Notes: generated by a model not told the origin, from the letters alone. A stretch of 64,000 nucleotides of DNA from Desulfolinea sp050305405 (GCA_050305405.1 JBNLFG010000006.1:124001-188000), one strand, 5' to 3'. Shown: positions 7,868-17,470, counted from the first letter of the stretch. Translations and numbers: made by a program.

Positions 7868-8797
7868 ATGGAACATTTTCAGATTGCATATGATCTTGGC
7901 ATAATTTTTATCGGTTTGGCGGCTTTGTCTATTGCCTTTTTCCTCGCATCACGGACAGAGCAAGGCGAATTGAAGATATTCTGCCTTTTATATAGTCTCT
8001 ATACGCTTGTCCTGGTTATCCTGGTATTAAAAAAATACCTATCCCTGAATGTAGATGCGTATCCCGTACAAGCCTGGTTCTATCTTTCTGGTTTCTACCA
8101 GATTTTGAGTTATGCTGTCATTGTTGCCGCGATCTATTATTTTCTTGTCGTTTATCAAATCCGCGCTAAAAGGACAATAATTTTGGGGTTCCTGCTATTG
8201 ATGCTTCTTAGCAGCGGATTGATACTCTCTCCATTGGGTGCGGTTCTTGATCTGGCCCAAAATACAATTCACCTTGGCTTGGGATATAAGATCGCTTCCA
8301 GTTTGTATTTGTTCTCTTTTACCTTTGTCCTTGTTTTGGGGTATGGTTTAATCGGGCGTATCTGGAATACAGTCAAAAGAACCTTTATCCTTGGTTTATT
8401 ACTGTTTGCCACAACCGGTTACGTAGAAACTTTTATCAACTTTTTACAGGTATTAAGGAACCCAATTGTCACCATTTCTGCCGAGAGAAATTTTCTATTC
8501 AGCTCTATCCCATATGCGCTATATGGCATATTTTTAATTATCTATTTCTTACGATACCCTGTTCCCACTGTGAACGGTTTAAGCGCCCCTTCAGAAGATT
8601 TTCTGAAAAAGTATGGGATTACCAAGCGGGAAGGTGAAATCATTCTGAAAGTTGTTCAGGGAAAAAGCAATGCTGCTATTGCGAGTGAGCTATTTCTTTC
8701 AATTGCCACGGTAAAAACCCACCTGCACAATATCTATAAGAAAACAGGTGTCGATGGTCGTTATGCTTTGCTCGCCAGAGTGAGATCTGAGCAGTAA
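7868..8797 (+). CDS. Seven-TM membrane protein with C-terminal LuxR HTH
   Basis: This 309-residue protein has about seven membrane segments over residues 1-235, then a LuxR/GerE-type DNA-binding domain (about 245-305). The domain has the pattern ITKREGEIILKVVQGKSN, AIASELFLS and ATVKTHLHNIYKKTG. It is a one-component transcription factor anchored in the membrane, probably sensing something there and binding DNA directly. It closes the run starting at hutI, 21 bp after the SDR gene. Its target genes are unknown; the local run is one candidate. Confidence 0.85.
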   Translation: MEHFQIAYDLGIIFIGLAALSIAFFLASRTEQGELKIFCLLYSLYTLVLVILVLKKYLSLNVDAYPVQAWFYLSGFYQILSYAVIVAAIYYFLVVYQIRAKRTIILGFLLLMLLSSGLILSPLGAVLDLAQNTIHLGLGYKIASSLYLFSFTFVLVLGYGLIGRIWNTVKRTFILGLLLFATTGYVETFINFLQVLRNPIVTISAERNFLFSSIPYALYGIFLIIYFLRYPVPTVNGLSAPSEDFLKKYGITKREGEIILKVVQGKSNAAIASELFLSIATVKTHLHNIYKKTGVDGRYALLARVRSEQ

Positions 8798-8977
8798 AGT
8801 ACTAATGATATACAAGGGGGAATGTCAAATCAATCCAAAGTTGTACACAAAAAAGTCTAATTACATCCGATGATCTATTTTGCTTTTGCAGTAAGTGCAG
8901 AGAATCTGTTGGTATTGGTTCTCCTGAGAAAGGTGTTGGGAGAAATCATATACCAATAAAATATAGGAGATAAAAAA

Positions 8978-9769
8978 ATGACGATAACTGCAAATACAAA
9001 AGATCAATATTCGCTGCGCCAAATAATGTTGATCTTGTTTGCTGGAGGAGCCCCTCTCTGGGTGCTGGGCTGGCTGGTTTATCCGCTATTAAGCCAAAAT
9101 CTTTCTCCAGTGGATGCCGGCTTGTTACGGGTCAAGTTATTAACAGGCGGCCTGATTTGGCAATTTGTCCTTTCCATGCTTATCCTCTACCGTGAAGAAG
9201 GAAATATTAATTTCAGTACAATTCAACGTCGTTTTTGGCTGAACAATCCGGTTTCGCCGAAAACAGGACAAAAAGATAACCGGCTGTGGTGGTTGCTTAT
9301 CCCGCTGCTTTTGTTAACGGTCACACTTGAACTCATCGTTGGGCCGCTTCTTGATGGAGCATGGGTAAAGTTTTTGCCTTTTCTCGCGGAGCCAGAGAGA
9401 TATAGCATGGCCGCTTTATTTGAACCAGAGTTGCAGGCCCGCTGGGTTGGAGTGTGGAATCTATTGACGCTTGTGGTTGTATTAGCCATTTTCAATACAT
9501 TTTTGGGCGAAGAATTTCTGTTCCGTGGAGTCTTGTTGCCTAAAATGAACGGTGTTTTTGGTAAATGGGACTGGGTTGTCAATGGGATTTTATTTGGGAT
9601 ATACCACTTACACCAGCCGTGGAACTTGCCCGGAAATATTCTGACGGGGTTGATCTTCGCCTTTTCCGGGAAATATTTCCGTTCCAGTTGGTTTCCAATC
9701 ATTATCCATTCAGGGCAAAGTGTTTTCTTCATCTTTTTGACGTTGGGCCTGGTACTTGGCCTTGCCTAA
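8978..9769 (+). CDS. CPBP family intramembrane metalloprotease
   Basis: This 263-residue membrane protein has the CPBP/Rce1-like motif EEFLFRG (E178, E179, R183), a histidine-bearing segment GIYHLHQPW and a third motif IIHSGQS. These are the metal-binding and catalytic residues of this family (Rce1 relatives, often annotated as CAAX processing or bacteriocin-immunity proteases). The start ATG 8978 has TAGGAG upstream. It is a single gene facing the MFS operon, with a shared bidirectional terminator at 9793-9825. The substrate is unknown. Confidence 0.85.
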   Translation: MTITANTKDQYSLRQIMLILFAGGAPLWVLGWLVYPLLSQNLSPVDAGLLRVKLLTGGLIWQFVLSMLILYREEGNINFSTIQRRFWLNNPVSPKTGQKDNRLWWLLIPLLLLTVTLELIVGPLLDGAWVKFLPFLAEPERYSMAALFEPELQARWVGVWNLLTLVVVLAIFNTFLGEEFLFRGVLLPKMNGVFGKWDWVVNGILFGIYHLHQPWNLPGNILTGLIFAFSGKYFRSSWFPIIIHSGQSVFFIFLTLGLVLGLA

Positions 9770-9792
9770 AGAAAGGGTGATGAGTGAGTAAT

Positions 9793-9825
9793 AAAAAACG
9801 CGACTCAATTGAGTCGCGTTTTTTT
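9793..9825. terminator. Bidirectional terminator
   Basis: ACGCGACTC and GAGTCGCGT (9798-9819) form a perfect palindrome with an A-run before and T-run after, between convergent genes. Confidence 0.9.
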
Positions 9826-9841
9826 ATGCAGTAATGGAATT

Positions 9842-10192
9842 TTACTCAATGATAGTGTTCTTTCCTGTATCCCGTTCGCCAAAGATCGCGTAAAGAAGTA
9901 CGATACCCAGCCCAAACCCGATGATTGTCGTGACAATATTGATCAGTGACATGGCAATCCCAACCTGCATGAGGGATAGCCCTAATTTCGTATTGGCATA
10001 GACGGGAAACAAGGCCATAAAAGACCCCATAATCGACAGCACTAATGAACCGCCAAAGTAGATTCCTGCCAGCTTTGATGTGCGCGGATGTTTATCCTTC
10101 CGCGTATAGGCAAGGACGATGCCGACGACATAGAGCGCCATCATTGGTAGTCGCGACAAAGCTATGGCGAGATATGATTGAAGATATTCCAT
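9842..10192 (-). CDS. Small membrane protein of unknown function
   Basis: This 116-residue protein has about three to four hydrophobic segments (SRLPMMALYVVGIVLAY, GGSLVLSIMGSFMALF, IVTTIIGFGLGIVLLYAIF). The family is not recognised. It has a good ribosome site (AAAGGAGATTCAA before ATG) and lies 14 bp downstream of the MFS gene, so the two are probably one operon and the small protein may help or regulate the transporter. Its end abuts the bidirectional terminator. Confidence 0.7.
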   Translation of the reverse strand: MEYLQSYLAIALSRLPMMALYVVGIVLAYTRKDKHPRTSKLAGIYFGGSLVLSIMGSFMALFPVYANTKLGLSLMQVGIAMSLINIVTTIIGFGLGIVLLYAIFGERDTGKNTIIE

Positions 10193-10206
10193 TTGAATCT
10201 CCTTTT

Positions 10207-11490
10207 CTAATCGAGTGACATTGACGGAACAGGGTCTGTGTTTTTTGTCAAAACGCCATTAATCAGCCAGTTGATGCCGAAGGTGAACATGAGGACAGCC
10301 ATCAGCAAAATCAAACTTTGCAGGCTGACATTGAACGCATCCAGAAACCAGCCGCCAAGTGCTGACCCGATTGCGCCGGAAAGTGTGAGGAGGGCGAACT
10401 CTGTCCCGAAGACGCGGCCGCGTACTTCGTTGGGGAGTTTTTTGAGCAGCAGTGTTGTCGAGAAGACCCAAATGATGGCGATACCAAAACCACGAAAGAA
10501 AGCGCCGGTCAGTACCAGCCCCAGGCTGGAGAGCGGATACATGAGGCCCAAACCTATCAGGGTGATCCCGTATCCGGCAGTGATGGCATGCCGTAATGCA
10601 TGTTCGCGGTCGCCGGTGATCCAGCGGGCAAGGATGGGGCTGATACCCGTCCCGATGCCGACGATGGCGTAGAGCCATCCCAAACTGGTGCTGCCACCTT
10701 CGCCAACAACAAAAACTTTGCTGGAGAGTTCAACCTGGATGACATCGTTAAATCCCGAAACTGCCAGCATGAGCGAGGCTTTCTGGGCTGCAAGGATAAA
10801 GATGGATTTGTGTTTGGAGAGATAACTAAGCCCCTGAAAATATTGTTTGAAGACTTCAGCGGGAGTGAGTGCTTCTTCAACCTTGGCAGTCGTTTGGGTG
10901 TAGGGAATACGTCCAAGAAAGAAGGCGGAAAGCAGATAGGAGAGGGCATCCAGCACGATGGCGGGAGCAATTCCCCATGTCCCCGCGACTTGTCCGCCCA
11001 GGAATGCGCCCAAGGCGAGCATTGTCGACCATGTGGTTGACGCAAGCGCATTGGCCGTGCCGATCCCGTCTTCCTCCACGATGTCGGGGAGAATGGAATC
11101 CTTGGTGGGGAAGAAGATGCCGCTGATGCCGAGTTGTAGAGCGGTGAGGGTGTAGAGCAGCCAGATCTGGCTGGCATCTTTGACAAAGAGAAAACCCAAG
11201 ACGATGATGAAGCGTAGAATATCCGACCAGATCAGAATATTTTTGCGGTTGAAACGGTCGCTTAGCACGCCCCCGATAGGACCAGTGACAAATTGTGCCA
11301 GCGCGCGGATGACGAAAAGCCCGCCGACGGCCAGCCCTGAACCGGTCAGGTTGGCGGTCAGGATGGCGGTGGCGATCAGGTTGAACCAGTCGCCCATTAA
11401 GCTGATGATTTGTCCAAACCAGAGATTACGGAATTTGCTATTGCCGTGGATCAGTCCCCAATAGCTGAGCGGGCGTGTTTGTGTTCTCAA
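10207..11490 (-). CDS. MFS transporter, drug-efflux type
   Basis: This 427-residue protein has about 12 membrane segments. It has an MFS-type start (NLWFGQIISLMGDWFN), the motif GGVLSDRFNRK between TM2 and TM3, and GGWFLDAF late. It resembles the macrolide/enterobactin-exporter-like branch (MefA/EntS). TTG 11490 was chosen as start because AGGAG (11502-11498) lies 7 nt before it; the frame is open further upstream to an ATG with no ribosome site. It forms an operon with the small membrane gene after it. The substrate is unknown. Confidence 0.85.
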   Translation of the reverse strand: MRTQTRPLSYWGLIHGNSKFRNLWFGQIISLMGDWFNLIATAILTANLTGSGLAVGGLFVIRALAQFVTGPIGGVLSDRFNRKNILIWSDILRFIIVLGFLFVKDASQIWLLYTLTALQLGISGIFFPTKDSILPDIVEEDGIGTANALASTTWSTMLALGAFLGGQVAGTWGIAPAIVLDALSYLLSAFFLGRIPYTQTTAKVEEALTPAEVFKQYFQGLSYLSKHKSIFILAAQKASLMLAVSGFNDVIQVELSSKVFVVGEGGSTSLGWLYAIVGIGTGISPILARWITGDREHALRHAITAGYGITLIGLGLMYPLSSLGLVLTGAFFRGFGIAIIWVFSTTLLLKKLPNEVRGRVFGTEFALLTLSGAIGSALGGWFLDAFNVSLQSLILLMAVLMFTFGINWLINGVLTKNTDPVPSMSLD

Positions 11491-11661
11491 AAGGCTGCTC
11501 CTATAAAAATAAGTCGCGACATTATACCTGACCTGAGAATGACCGCGCTTGCACCCCCGAGCGAACTTGGACATTTTGTGTGAAGCATCGGATGGCTGAA
11601 ACGGTGGGAAATAACGAACACTTGCAATGCAATTGTAGTAGTTCCAAGCAAAGAGTCAGTG

Positions 11662-11667
11662 TATACT
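11662..11667 (+). promoter_or_regulatory. -10 element close to a start codon
   Basis: TATACT ends 6 nt before ATG 11674 and no Shine-Dalgarno is seen, which suggests a leaderless mRNA for the histidine kinase gene. A -35 is not clear. Confidence 0.4.
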
Positions 11668-11673
11668 TTTTTT

Positions 11674-12879
11674 ATGGACAAAGACGGCAAAATATCCATC
11701 CTGCAACTCGTCTATAAAGGATTGGGCGATGAGAAGCTGGCAGAGATCGCAGAGCTCTCTCGAATATGCTCCTATCCTGCAAACCATCTTTTGTGCCGAG
11801 AAGGCGCGGAAGAGAATATTTTGTATATTATCGCTGAGGGGAATGTAAGTATTTCTCAAAAAATGGATGATGAAGATGGGGAACACATCCTGCGGATCGG
11901 GGGCAAAGGGGATGTGGTCGGTGAAATGGGACTTATCCAGAATGCGCCGCGCTCTGCATCTGTGTACACTACCACGCCATGCACCACGCTCGAAATGGAT
12001 AAACAAGATTTTGAGAACATCCTGGCGAAGAACCCACGCATCGCTTTAGACCTGATCGGGATCACGCTGGATCGTATCCGGGAAAACGATCAAAGAGCAA
12101 TTTCAGAACTACAAAAAACAAATCAAGTCTTGCGCCAAATGGATCGCAACAAGATGGAGTTCATCCAAGTCACGGCGCATGAACTGCGTACACCGCTCAC
12201 TGTGCTGAAAGGCTATATCAATGTTTTGCAAGCTGTGCTTGAGCGCGAAGCAAAAAACAGTACGGAAGAAATCCTTGATGGCATTAACAAAGGCGCTGAC
12301 CGTATGTATGAGATTGTCAATACGATGCTCGACCTGACACGGATTGATGAAGAAACGCTGAAGGTTGCTTTTGTGCCTGTGCCGGTCAAGCAAGTTTTGG
12401 AAAAGGCCGCGTATACCCTTTCCGCAGAAGCAGAAGAACGCGAGATTGAGGTCATCATCCAGTATGATGATAATACGCCGAATATCAAAGCCGACCCTGC
12501 ATTGATCGAAAAGGCGCTTTATCATCTTTTGGTGAATGCGATTAAATATACGCCCGATGGCGGCAAGATAACCCTTCACGCACGCCCATCGTTGCTCGGA
12601 AAAAATACCAAGAGTGCAGAGATTTCCATCTGCGATTCGGGCATTGGCCTGGATGCCGAGCATCACGAGTTAGTTTTTGAAAAATTTTATCAAGTGGCAG
12701 GGGTTGCGAACCATTCATCGGGCAAGACGACGTTTAAGGGCGGCGGCTCAGGCTTGGGTTTGGCAATTGTCCGCGGTATCGCGGAAGCGCATGGGGGCAA
12801 AACATGGGTCGAAAGCGCGGGCTATGACGAAGCCAACTGCCCAGGCAGCACTTTCTACCTCGAAATTCCCGCAAGCTAA
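11674..12879 (+). CDS. Soluble sensor histidine kinase with cyclic-nucleotide-binding-like domain
   Basis: This 401-residue protein has a cNMP-binding/CRP-like beta-roll domain (about 10-130, with GDVVGEMGLIQNAPRSASV as the phosphate-cassette-like loop). A short helix leads to a HisKA domain with phospho-accepting H169 in AHELRTPL, then an HATPase domain with N (VNAIKYTPDGG), CDSGIGL and GGGSGLGLAIV boxes. No membrane segment is seen, so the input is probably a cytoplasmic nucleotide or similar ligand. No response regulator gene lies beside it. ATG 11674 is preferred to the upstream GTG. Confidence 0.9.
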   Translation: MDKDGKISILQLVYKGLGDEKLAEIAELSRICSYPANHLLCREGAEENILYIIAEGNVSISQKMDDEDGEHILRIGGKGDVVGEMGLIQNAPRSASVYTTTPCTTLEMDKQDFENILAKNPRIALDLIGITLDRIRENDQRAISELQKTNQVLRQMDRNKMEFIQVTAHELRTPLTVLKGYINVLQAVLEREAKNSTEEILDGINKGADRMYEIVNTMLDLTRIDEETLKVAFVPVPVKQVLEKAAYTLSAEAEEREIEVIIQYDDNTPNIKADPALIEKALYHLLVNAIKYTPDGGKITLHARPSLLGKNTKSAEISICDSGIGLDAEHHELVFEKFYQVAGVANHSSGKTTFKGGGSGLGLAIVRGIAEAHGGKTWVESAGYDEANCPGSTFYLEIPAS

Positions 12880-12887
12880 AAGACCGC

Positions 12888-12918
12888 AAAGACCTCCCGC
12901 GAAGGAGGTCTTTCTCTT
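12888..12918 (+). terminator. Terminator after histidine kinase
   Basis: AAAGACCTCC (12888-12897) pairs with GGAGGTCTTT (12904-12913) around CGCGAA, then a CT-rich tail. Confidence 0.8.
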
Positions 12919-13028
12919 TCTCCGTTTTTTTTCTCTGTGCTCTTTGTGCGCTCTGTGGTGAAGCAGGAGAAACCCTGATAAAATCACCCCGCAACTAACC
13001 TCTCACAACTTAGAACTGGAAACTAAAC

Positions 13029-14708
13029 ATGACCACAGATACCCAGAAAGTAATTTACTCGATGGTGCGCGTTGGGCGCGTCCATCCCCCTAACAATAGA
13101 CAAGTCCTGCGCGATATTTCGCTCGGCTTCTACTACGGCGCTAAGATCGGCGTTCTTGGCCTGAACGGCTCTGGTAAATCCACCCTGCTGCGCATCATGG
13201 CGGGCGTTGATCCCGACTATATCGGCGAGATCGCCATGTCCAAAGGCTACATCGTCGGCTACCTCGAGCAGGAGCCGCAACTCGACGAATCCAAAACTGT
13301 CATCGAAATCGTGCGAGAAGCGGTCCAGCCGCTGGTGGATATGCTCGCCCGTTACGAAGAAGTCAACCTCGGCTTTGCCGAGCCGGACGCCGATTTCGAT
13401 GCATTAATCGCCGAGCAAGCCAAACTTCAGGACGCACTCGATCACGCCGATGCCTGGAATCTGGATTCACGCTTGGAACTGGCGATGGGCGCTCTGCGCT
13501 GCCCTCCGGCGGATACCTCCATCCGAACATTATCCGGTGGTGAACGCCGCCGCGTCGCGCTCACCCGGCTCTTGTTGACGGAACCCGATATTCTTCTCCT
13601 GGACGAACCGACCAACCACCTCGACGCCGAGTCGATTGCCTGGCTCGAACATCATCTGCGCGAATACAAGGGCACCGTCATTGCCGTGACGCATGACCGC
13701 TACTTCCTCGATAACGTTGCGGGTTGGATTTTGGAACTTGATCGCGGTTACGGCATCCCTTGGCAGGGAAATTACTCCTCGTGGCTGGAGCAAAAAGAAG
13801 AACGCCTGCGTCAGGAAGAAAAGACCGAAAGCAAACGTCAGAAAACGCTGCAACGCGAGTTGGAGTGGATTCGCATGTCGCCGAAAGCGCGCCAGTCGAA
13901 GGGACAGGCGCGTGTCAACGCCTATGAGAACCTGCTCTCGCAAGAGACCGAAGCACGTCGCTCGGAGCTTGAAATCTACATCCCGCCGGGACCGCGTTTG
14001 GGCGATATCGTCATCAATCTGGAAAACATCACCAAAGCCTATGGCGATAAACTTTTGCTTGAAGATTTCAGCGCTGAAATTCGCCCGGGTTCCGTTGTTG
14101 GGATCGTGGGGCCGAACGGCGCAGGTAAAACGACTCTGCTCAAATTGATCACCGGCGAAGAAAAGTTGGATGCGGGCACGGTCAAAATTGGCGAGACCGT
14201 CAAGATGGCCTATGTCGATCAAAATCGCACCCTTGACCCCGATAAAACCGTTTGGGAAGAAATCTCCGGGGGCGCAGACAATATCGTTTTGGGCGAACGC
14301 AAGATGAATTCACGGGCGTACGTTTCCACCTTCAACTTCTCAGGTACCGACCAGCAGAAAAAGGTCGGCGTGCTTTCGGGCGGAGAGCGTAATCGCGTCC
14401 ACACTGCCAAGATGCTGACCGAAGGCGCAAATGTCATCTTGCTTGATGAGCCGACCAACGATCTCGATGTTAACACCCTGCGCGCTCTCGAAGAAGCGAT
14501 TGAGAATTTCGCTGGCTGCGCCGTCGTTGTCAGCCATGATCGCTGGTTCCTTGACCGCATCTGTACGCATATCCTTGCTTTTGAAGGTGATTCGCAGGCG
14601 CGTCTCTTCCTTGGCAACTGGTCAGATTATGAAGAAGATTATCACAAGCGTTATGGCAAATCGGTCGATGTGCCGAAGAGTGTCAAGTACAGGACGCTGA
14701 AGCGCTAG
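13029..14708 (+). CDS. ettA: Energy-dependent translational throttle protein, ABC-F
   Basis: This 559-residue protein has two ATPase cassettes and no membrane part. Walker A motifs are GLNGSGKST and GPNGAGKTT, and the signatures are LSGGERRRVA and LSGGERNRV. A linker rich in charged residues (SWLEQKEERLRQEEK) joins the halves. The opening (YSMVRVGRVHPPNNRQVLRDI) and length match EttA, which binds the ribosomal E site and gates the first peptide bonds by ATP/ADP level. It is monocistronic, ending at a large inverted repeat between convergent genes. Confidence 0.93.
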   Translation: MTTDTQKVIYSMVRVGRVHPPNNRQVLRDISLGFYYGAKIGVLGLNGSGKSTLLRIMAGVDPDYIGEIAMSKGYIVGYLEQEPQLDESKTVIEIVREAVQPLVDMLARYEEVNLGFAEPDADFDALIAEQAKLQDALDHADAWNLDSRLELAMGALRCPPADTSIRTLSGGERRRVALTRLLLTEPDILLLDEPTNHLDAESIAWLEHHLREYKGTVIAVTHDRYFLDNVAGWILELDRGYGIPWQGNYSSWLEQKEERLRQEEKTESKRQKTLQRELEWIRMSPKARQSKGQARVNAYENLLSQETEARRSELEIYIPPGPRLGDIVINLENITKAYGDKLLLEDFSAEIRPGSVVGIVGPNGAGKTTLLKLITGEEKLDAGTVKIGETVKMAYVDQNRTLDPDKTVWEEISGGADNIVLGERKMNSRAYVSTFNFSGTDQQKKVGVLSGGERNRVHTAKMLTEGANVILLDEPTNDLDVNTLRALEEAIENFAGCAVVVSHDRWFLDRICTHILAFEGDSQARLFLGNWSDYEEDYHKRYGKSVDVPKSVKYRTLKR

Positions 14709-14723
14709 ATGTAGTCCGTGTTG

Positions 14724-14768
14724 CGTATTGCGTAATGGTTTCCATATCGGGAAGCATTACGCAATACG
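14724..14768. terminator. Long inverted repeat between convergent genes
   Basis: CGTATTGCGTAATG and CATTACGCAATACG are perfect 14-bp arms with a 17-nt loop that has further pairing (TTCC/GGAA). It can act as a bidirectional terminator, though the T-run is short (GTTTTAT). It may be a dispersed repeat. Confidence 0.6.
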
Positions 14769-14787
14769 TTTTATGAAATACGCGTTC

Positions 14788-15912
14788 TTAATTTTCCAGT
14801 TTCTCCCAAGTTTTTCCCCCATCTTTTGTTCTATACAAATCATATTCAGTTAGTGCCCAACCTTCGTTGACGGAGACAAAGTCTATTTCGCGTAGCAGGT
14901 CAAGCGGTTGCCAATCGGATGCATGGAAGCTCCAGGTCTCACCGCCGTCGTCGGTGGAATAGAGCGTATCGCTCCCGTCCCAGACAATGATCTCGTTATG
15001 GGAGGCGATGGCATAGGTGCCAGACAGGTTGACCGGCAACGTCGCTCCCCAGGTTTCACCACCGTCCGATGAGAGGTAGAAAACGTACCCAGGTTTCTCG
15101 CCGCGTAATTGCACGGGTAAGGTGGCAAGCCCATCGTCAAAAAAGAGGGGCGCGTAAGTCGATGTTTGGTAGTTTTCGTAGTCTGTGGGTAAATCCACTT
15201 TTTGCTCAGCCCATGAGAGTCCGCCATCCACAGAACGATAAAGCCAGATCACGCCGTCCATCGGGATGGTGCCGCCGACCCAGCCGTTGAGCGGATCGCG
15301 GAAGGAGATGCCGTTTTTGATGCCGCTGAAGGGCAGGGTGTACTCGAAACCGGGTTCGTGGAAGAAGACGCGGTTGTAGTCGCCGCCACCGTTGACAGTT
15401 GTCCAGACGGAGACGCCCATCGAGCCAGCCGCCGCCCCCATGCTAAAGAGGGCGTAGCCCTTTTCGCTATCGAGAAAGCCGAATTCGGCGCGCCCAAAGG
15501 GGATTGCGCGCCAGAGCCAGGTGCCGCCGCCGTCGAGGGTGCGGTAGATTTCGCCCGCATTGGGCTTGTCAACATCTTCGAGCAGGAACCAACCTGTAGT
15601 TTCATCGAGGAAGAAGGATTTTGCGTAGGCGGGATCGCTGAGAATATCGGGCGGGGTGACGTTGAGCCAACTCTCGCCGCCGTCTTCGGTACGCAGGATC
15701 ATGCCCTCAGCTTGCGCCCAGCCATTGAGCGGATTGAGCATATCGATGTGGGTCAGGATAGGATTAGAGATGGTGTCGAAGCTGGGGGCTAATGGTGTGG
15801 CAAGGGATTGCTCTGGCGCGGGTGCTACAGAACCACTTACTTCAAGCGGCGCAGGTACACAGCCGGAAAGGGGTAGGATAAGAATAAGAAGAATAAATAT
15901 TTTTTTCATCAT
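14788..15912 (-). CDS. Lipoprotein with BNR/Ycf48-like beta-propeller repeats
   Basis: This 374-residue protein begins with a lipoprotein signal, MMKKIFILLILILPLSGC, where the lipobox LSGC predicts lipid attachment and surface location. The rest holds repeated strands with the DGGxxW pattern of BNR or photosystem II assembly factor Ycf48-like propellers: RTEDGGESW, RTLDGGGTW, RSVDGGLSW, SSDGGETW, STDDGGETW and RTKDGGKTW. Such propellers usually bind a partner or glycan; the ligand is not known. Either of two adjacent ATG codons can be the start. No ribosome site is clear. Confidence 0.8.
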   Translation of the reverse strand: MMKKIFILLILILPLSGCVPAPLEVSGSVAPAPEQSLATPLAPSFDTISNPILTHIDMLNPLNGWAQAEGMILRTEDGGESWLNVTPPDILSDPAYAKSFFLDETTGWFLLEDVDKPNAGEIYRTLDGGGTWLWRAIPFGRAEFGFLDSEKGYALFSMGAAAGSMGVSVWTTVNGGGDYNRVFFHEPGFEYTLPFSGIKNGISFRDPLNGWVGGTIPMDGVIWLYRSVDGGLSWAEQKVDLPTDYENYQTSTYAPLFFDDGLATLPVQLRGEKPGYVFYLSSDGGETWGATLPVNLSGTYAIASHNEIIVWDGSDTLYSTDDGGETWSFHASDWQPLDLLREIDFVSVNEGWALTEYDLYRTKDGGKTWEKLEN

Positions 15913-15943
15913 GTTTGTATATCACGAATGGGTAAATCAACAA

Positions 15944-15963
15944 GGGCGGACAGCCGTCCGCCC
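15944..15963 (-). terminator. Hairpin downstream of thiolase
   Basis: GGGCGGAC and GTCCGCCC pair around AGCC in the gap between the two minus-strand genes. The hairpin is upstream of the lipoprotein start, and the T-tail is weak. Confidence 0.35.
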
Positions 15964-15999
15964 CTACTTTCAACTTTCCAACTTTCAAACCTTCTAACG

Positions 16000-17220
16000 C
16001 TATTCCCCAATCCACTCCACGATGGTTGCTTCGCCTTGCCCGACGCCGACGCAGAGCGTCGCCAAACCGTAGTAGGGTTTCTTTTCTTGCGGGGCGCGGC
16101 GTTTCATTTCGTGCAGCAGGGTTGTCAGGATGCGTGCACCGGAGCAGCCGAGCGGATGCCCGAGGGCAATCGCGCCGCCGTTGACGTTCACAATATCAGG
16201 GTTCATGCCGAGTTCGCGCATCACGGCAAGGGACTGGACGGCGAAGGCTTCGTTCAGTTCGATCAAGCCAATATTGTCCAAAGTTAAACCAGCACGCTCA
16301 AGCGCTTTGCGCGTGGCAGGCACGGGACCCATGCCCATCGTGCGCGGGGGCACGCCTGCCACGGCGGATGTGACGATACGTGCCATCGGTTTCAGGTCTA
16401 ACTCTTCTGCTTTTTCGGCGCTCATTATCAAGATCGCGGCCGAACCATCGTTCAAACCGGATGCGTTGCCTGCCGTGACCGTCCCATCTTTCTTGAAGGC
16501 GGGGCGTAGCTTGGCAAGTTTCTCCAGACTGGTGTCGGCGCGCGGGCGTTCGTCGGTGTCGAAGATAATGGGATCCGCTTTTCGCTGGGGGATGGTAACG
16601 GGACAAATCTCCTCGGCGAAGCGTCCGTCATTGATAGCGGCAACAGCCCGTTGATGAGAGCGAAGCGAGAAGGCATCCTGTTCCTCGCGCGAGATAAAGC
16701 CAAATTCCTGCAAATTCTCGGCGGTGTTGCCCATCGCTTCTGTCCCGTAAATTTCCTTCATCTGCGGGTGTGGGAAACGCCAGCCAAAGGCTGTATCCCA
16801 CATGGTCGCGTTGCCGTAGGGATAGCCCATCTCAGGTTTGCCCATCACGAAGGGGCCACGCGTCATGTTCTCGACCCCGCCCGCGATGAAGATATCGCCT
16901 TCGCCGAGTTTGATGGCACGCGCGGCCTGATTGACGGCATTCAGCCCAGAAGCGCACAGGCGGTTGATCGTCATTGCGGCAACTTCAACGGGGAACCCCG
17001 CCAATAAGGTAGCCATGCGCGCCACATTGCGGTTATCTTCGCCCGCCTGATTTGCACAGCCGAGATAAACTTCTTCGATGAGCGCGGGGTCAATGCCAGT
17101 GCGATCGACAATGGCCATTAACGAGATAGCGGCGAGATCGTCAGTACGAATACTCGCGAGTGAACCGCGAAAATTGCCAATTGGGGTGCGGACTGCATCA
17201 ATTATGACTGCTTCGGGCAT
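16000..17220 (-). CDS. Acetyl-CoA acyltransferase, 3-oxoadipyl-CoA thiolase-like
   Basis: This 406-residue thiolase has catalytic C89 (INRLCASG), H355 in GHPLGCSGAR and C390 in LCVGVGQG. The early region (IIDAVRTPIGNFRG), the MTRGPFVMGKP segment and the length resemble the PcaF/PaaJ and acetyl-CoA acyltransferase group that cleaves 3-oxoacyl-CoA in beta-oxidation or aromatic breakdown. No partner genes for either pathway are nearby, so the substrate is not settled. It starts with ATG 17220 after GGAGAATATC. A dispersed palindromic repeat lies upstream. Confidence 0.88.
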   Translation of the reverse strand: MPEAVIIDAVRTPIGNFRGSLASIRTDDLAAISLMAIVDRTGIDPALIEEVYLGCANQAGEDNRNVARMATLLAGFPVEVAAMTINRLCASGLNAVNQAARAIKLGEGDIFIAGGVENMTRGPFVMGKPEMGYPYGNATMWDTAFGWRFPHPQMKEIYGTEAMGNTAENLQEFGFISREEQDAFSLRSHQRAVAAINDGRFAEEICPVTIPQRKADPIIFDTDERPRADTSLEKLAKLRPAFKKDGTVTAGNASGLNDGSAAILIMSAEKAEELDLKPMARIVTSAVAGVPPRTMGMGPVPATRKALERAGLTLDNIGLIELNEAFAVQSLAVMRELGMNPDIVNVNGGAIALGHPLGCSGARILTTLLHEMKRRAPQEKKPYYGLATLCVGVGQGEATIVEWIGE

Positions 17221-17273
17221 GATATTCTCCAGTTTTCAGGAATTAGTTGACCAGTAAGATCAGTGGTGATTTC

Positions 17274-17348
17274 GCGAGAAGCGCGTTCTTATGACGAAGC
17301 GGTCTCATTGTTAGGGAGATTGCTTCGTCGCAAGTGCATCCTTCTCGC
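17274..17348. repeat. Dispersed palindromic repeat family R1, copy 1
   Basis: Outer arms are GCGAGAAG and CTTCTCGC. Inner arms are GACGAAGCGGTCTC and GAGATTGCTTCGTC, which pair as RNA with two G-U pairs. Similar copies lie at 22515-22584 and 46554-46628. Confidence 0.8.
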
Positions 17349-17470
17349 AAATTCATATCACTTTGGGATTATGGGTAAGCAAGTGGGATTCTACCACTGC
17401 GGGGTATAATTCTTGCTGGATGAAAAGCCGCCTCGCGCGTGACATTTGGCTTGAACCCGTTAAATGTGCA

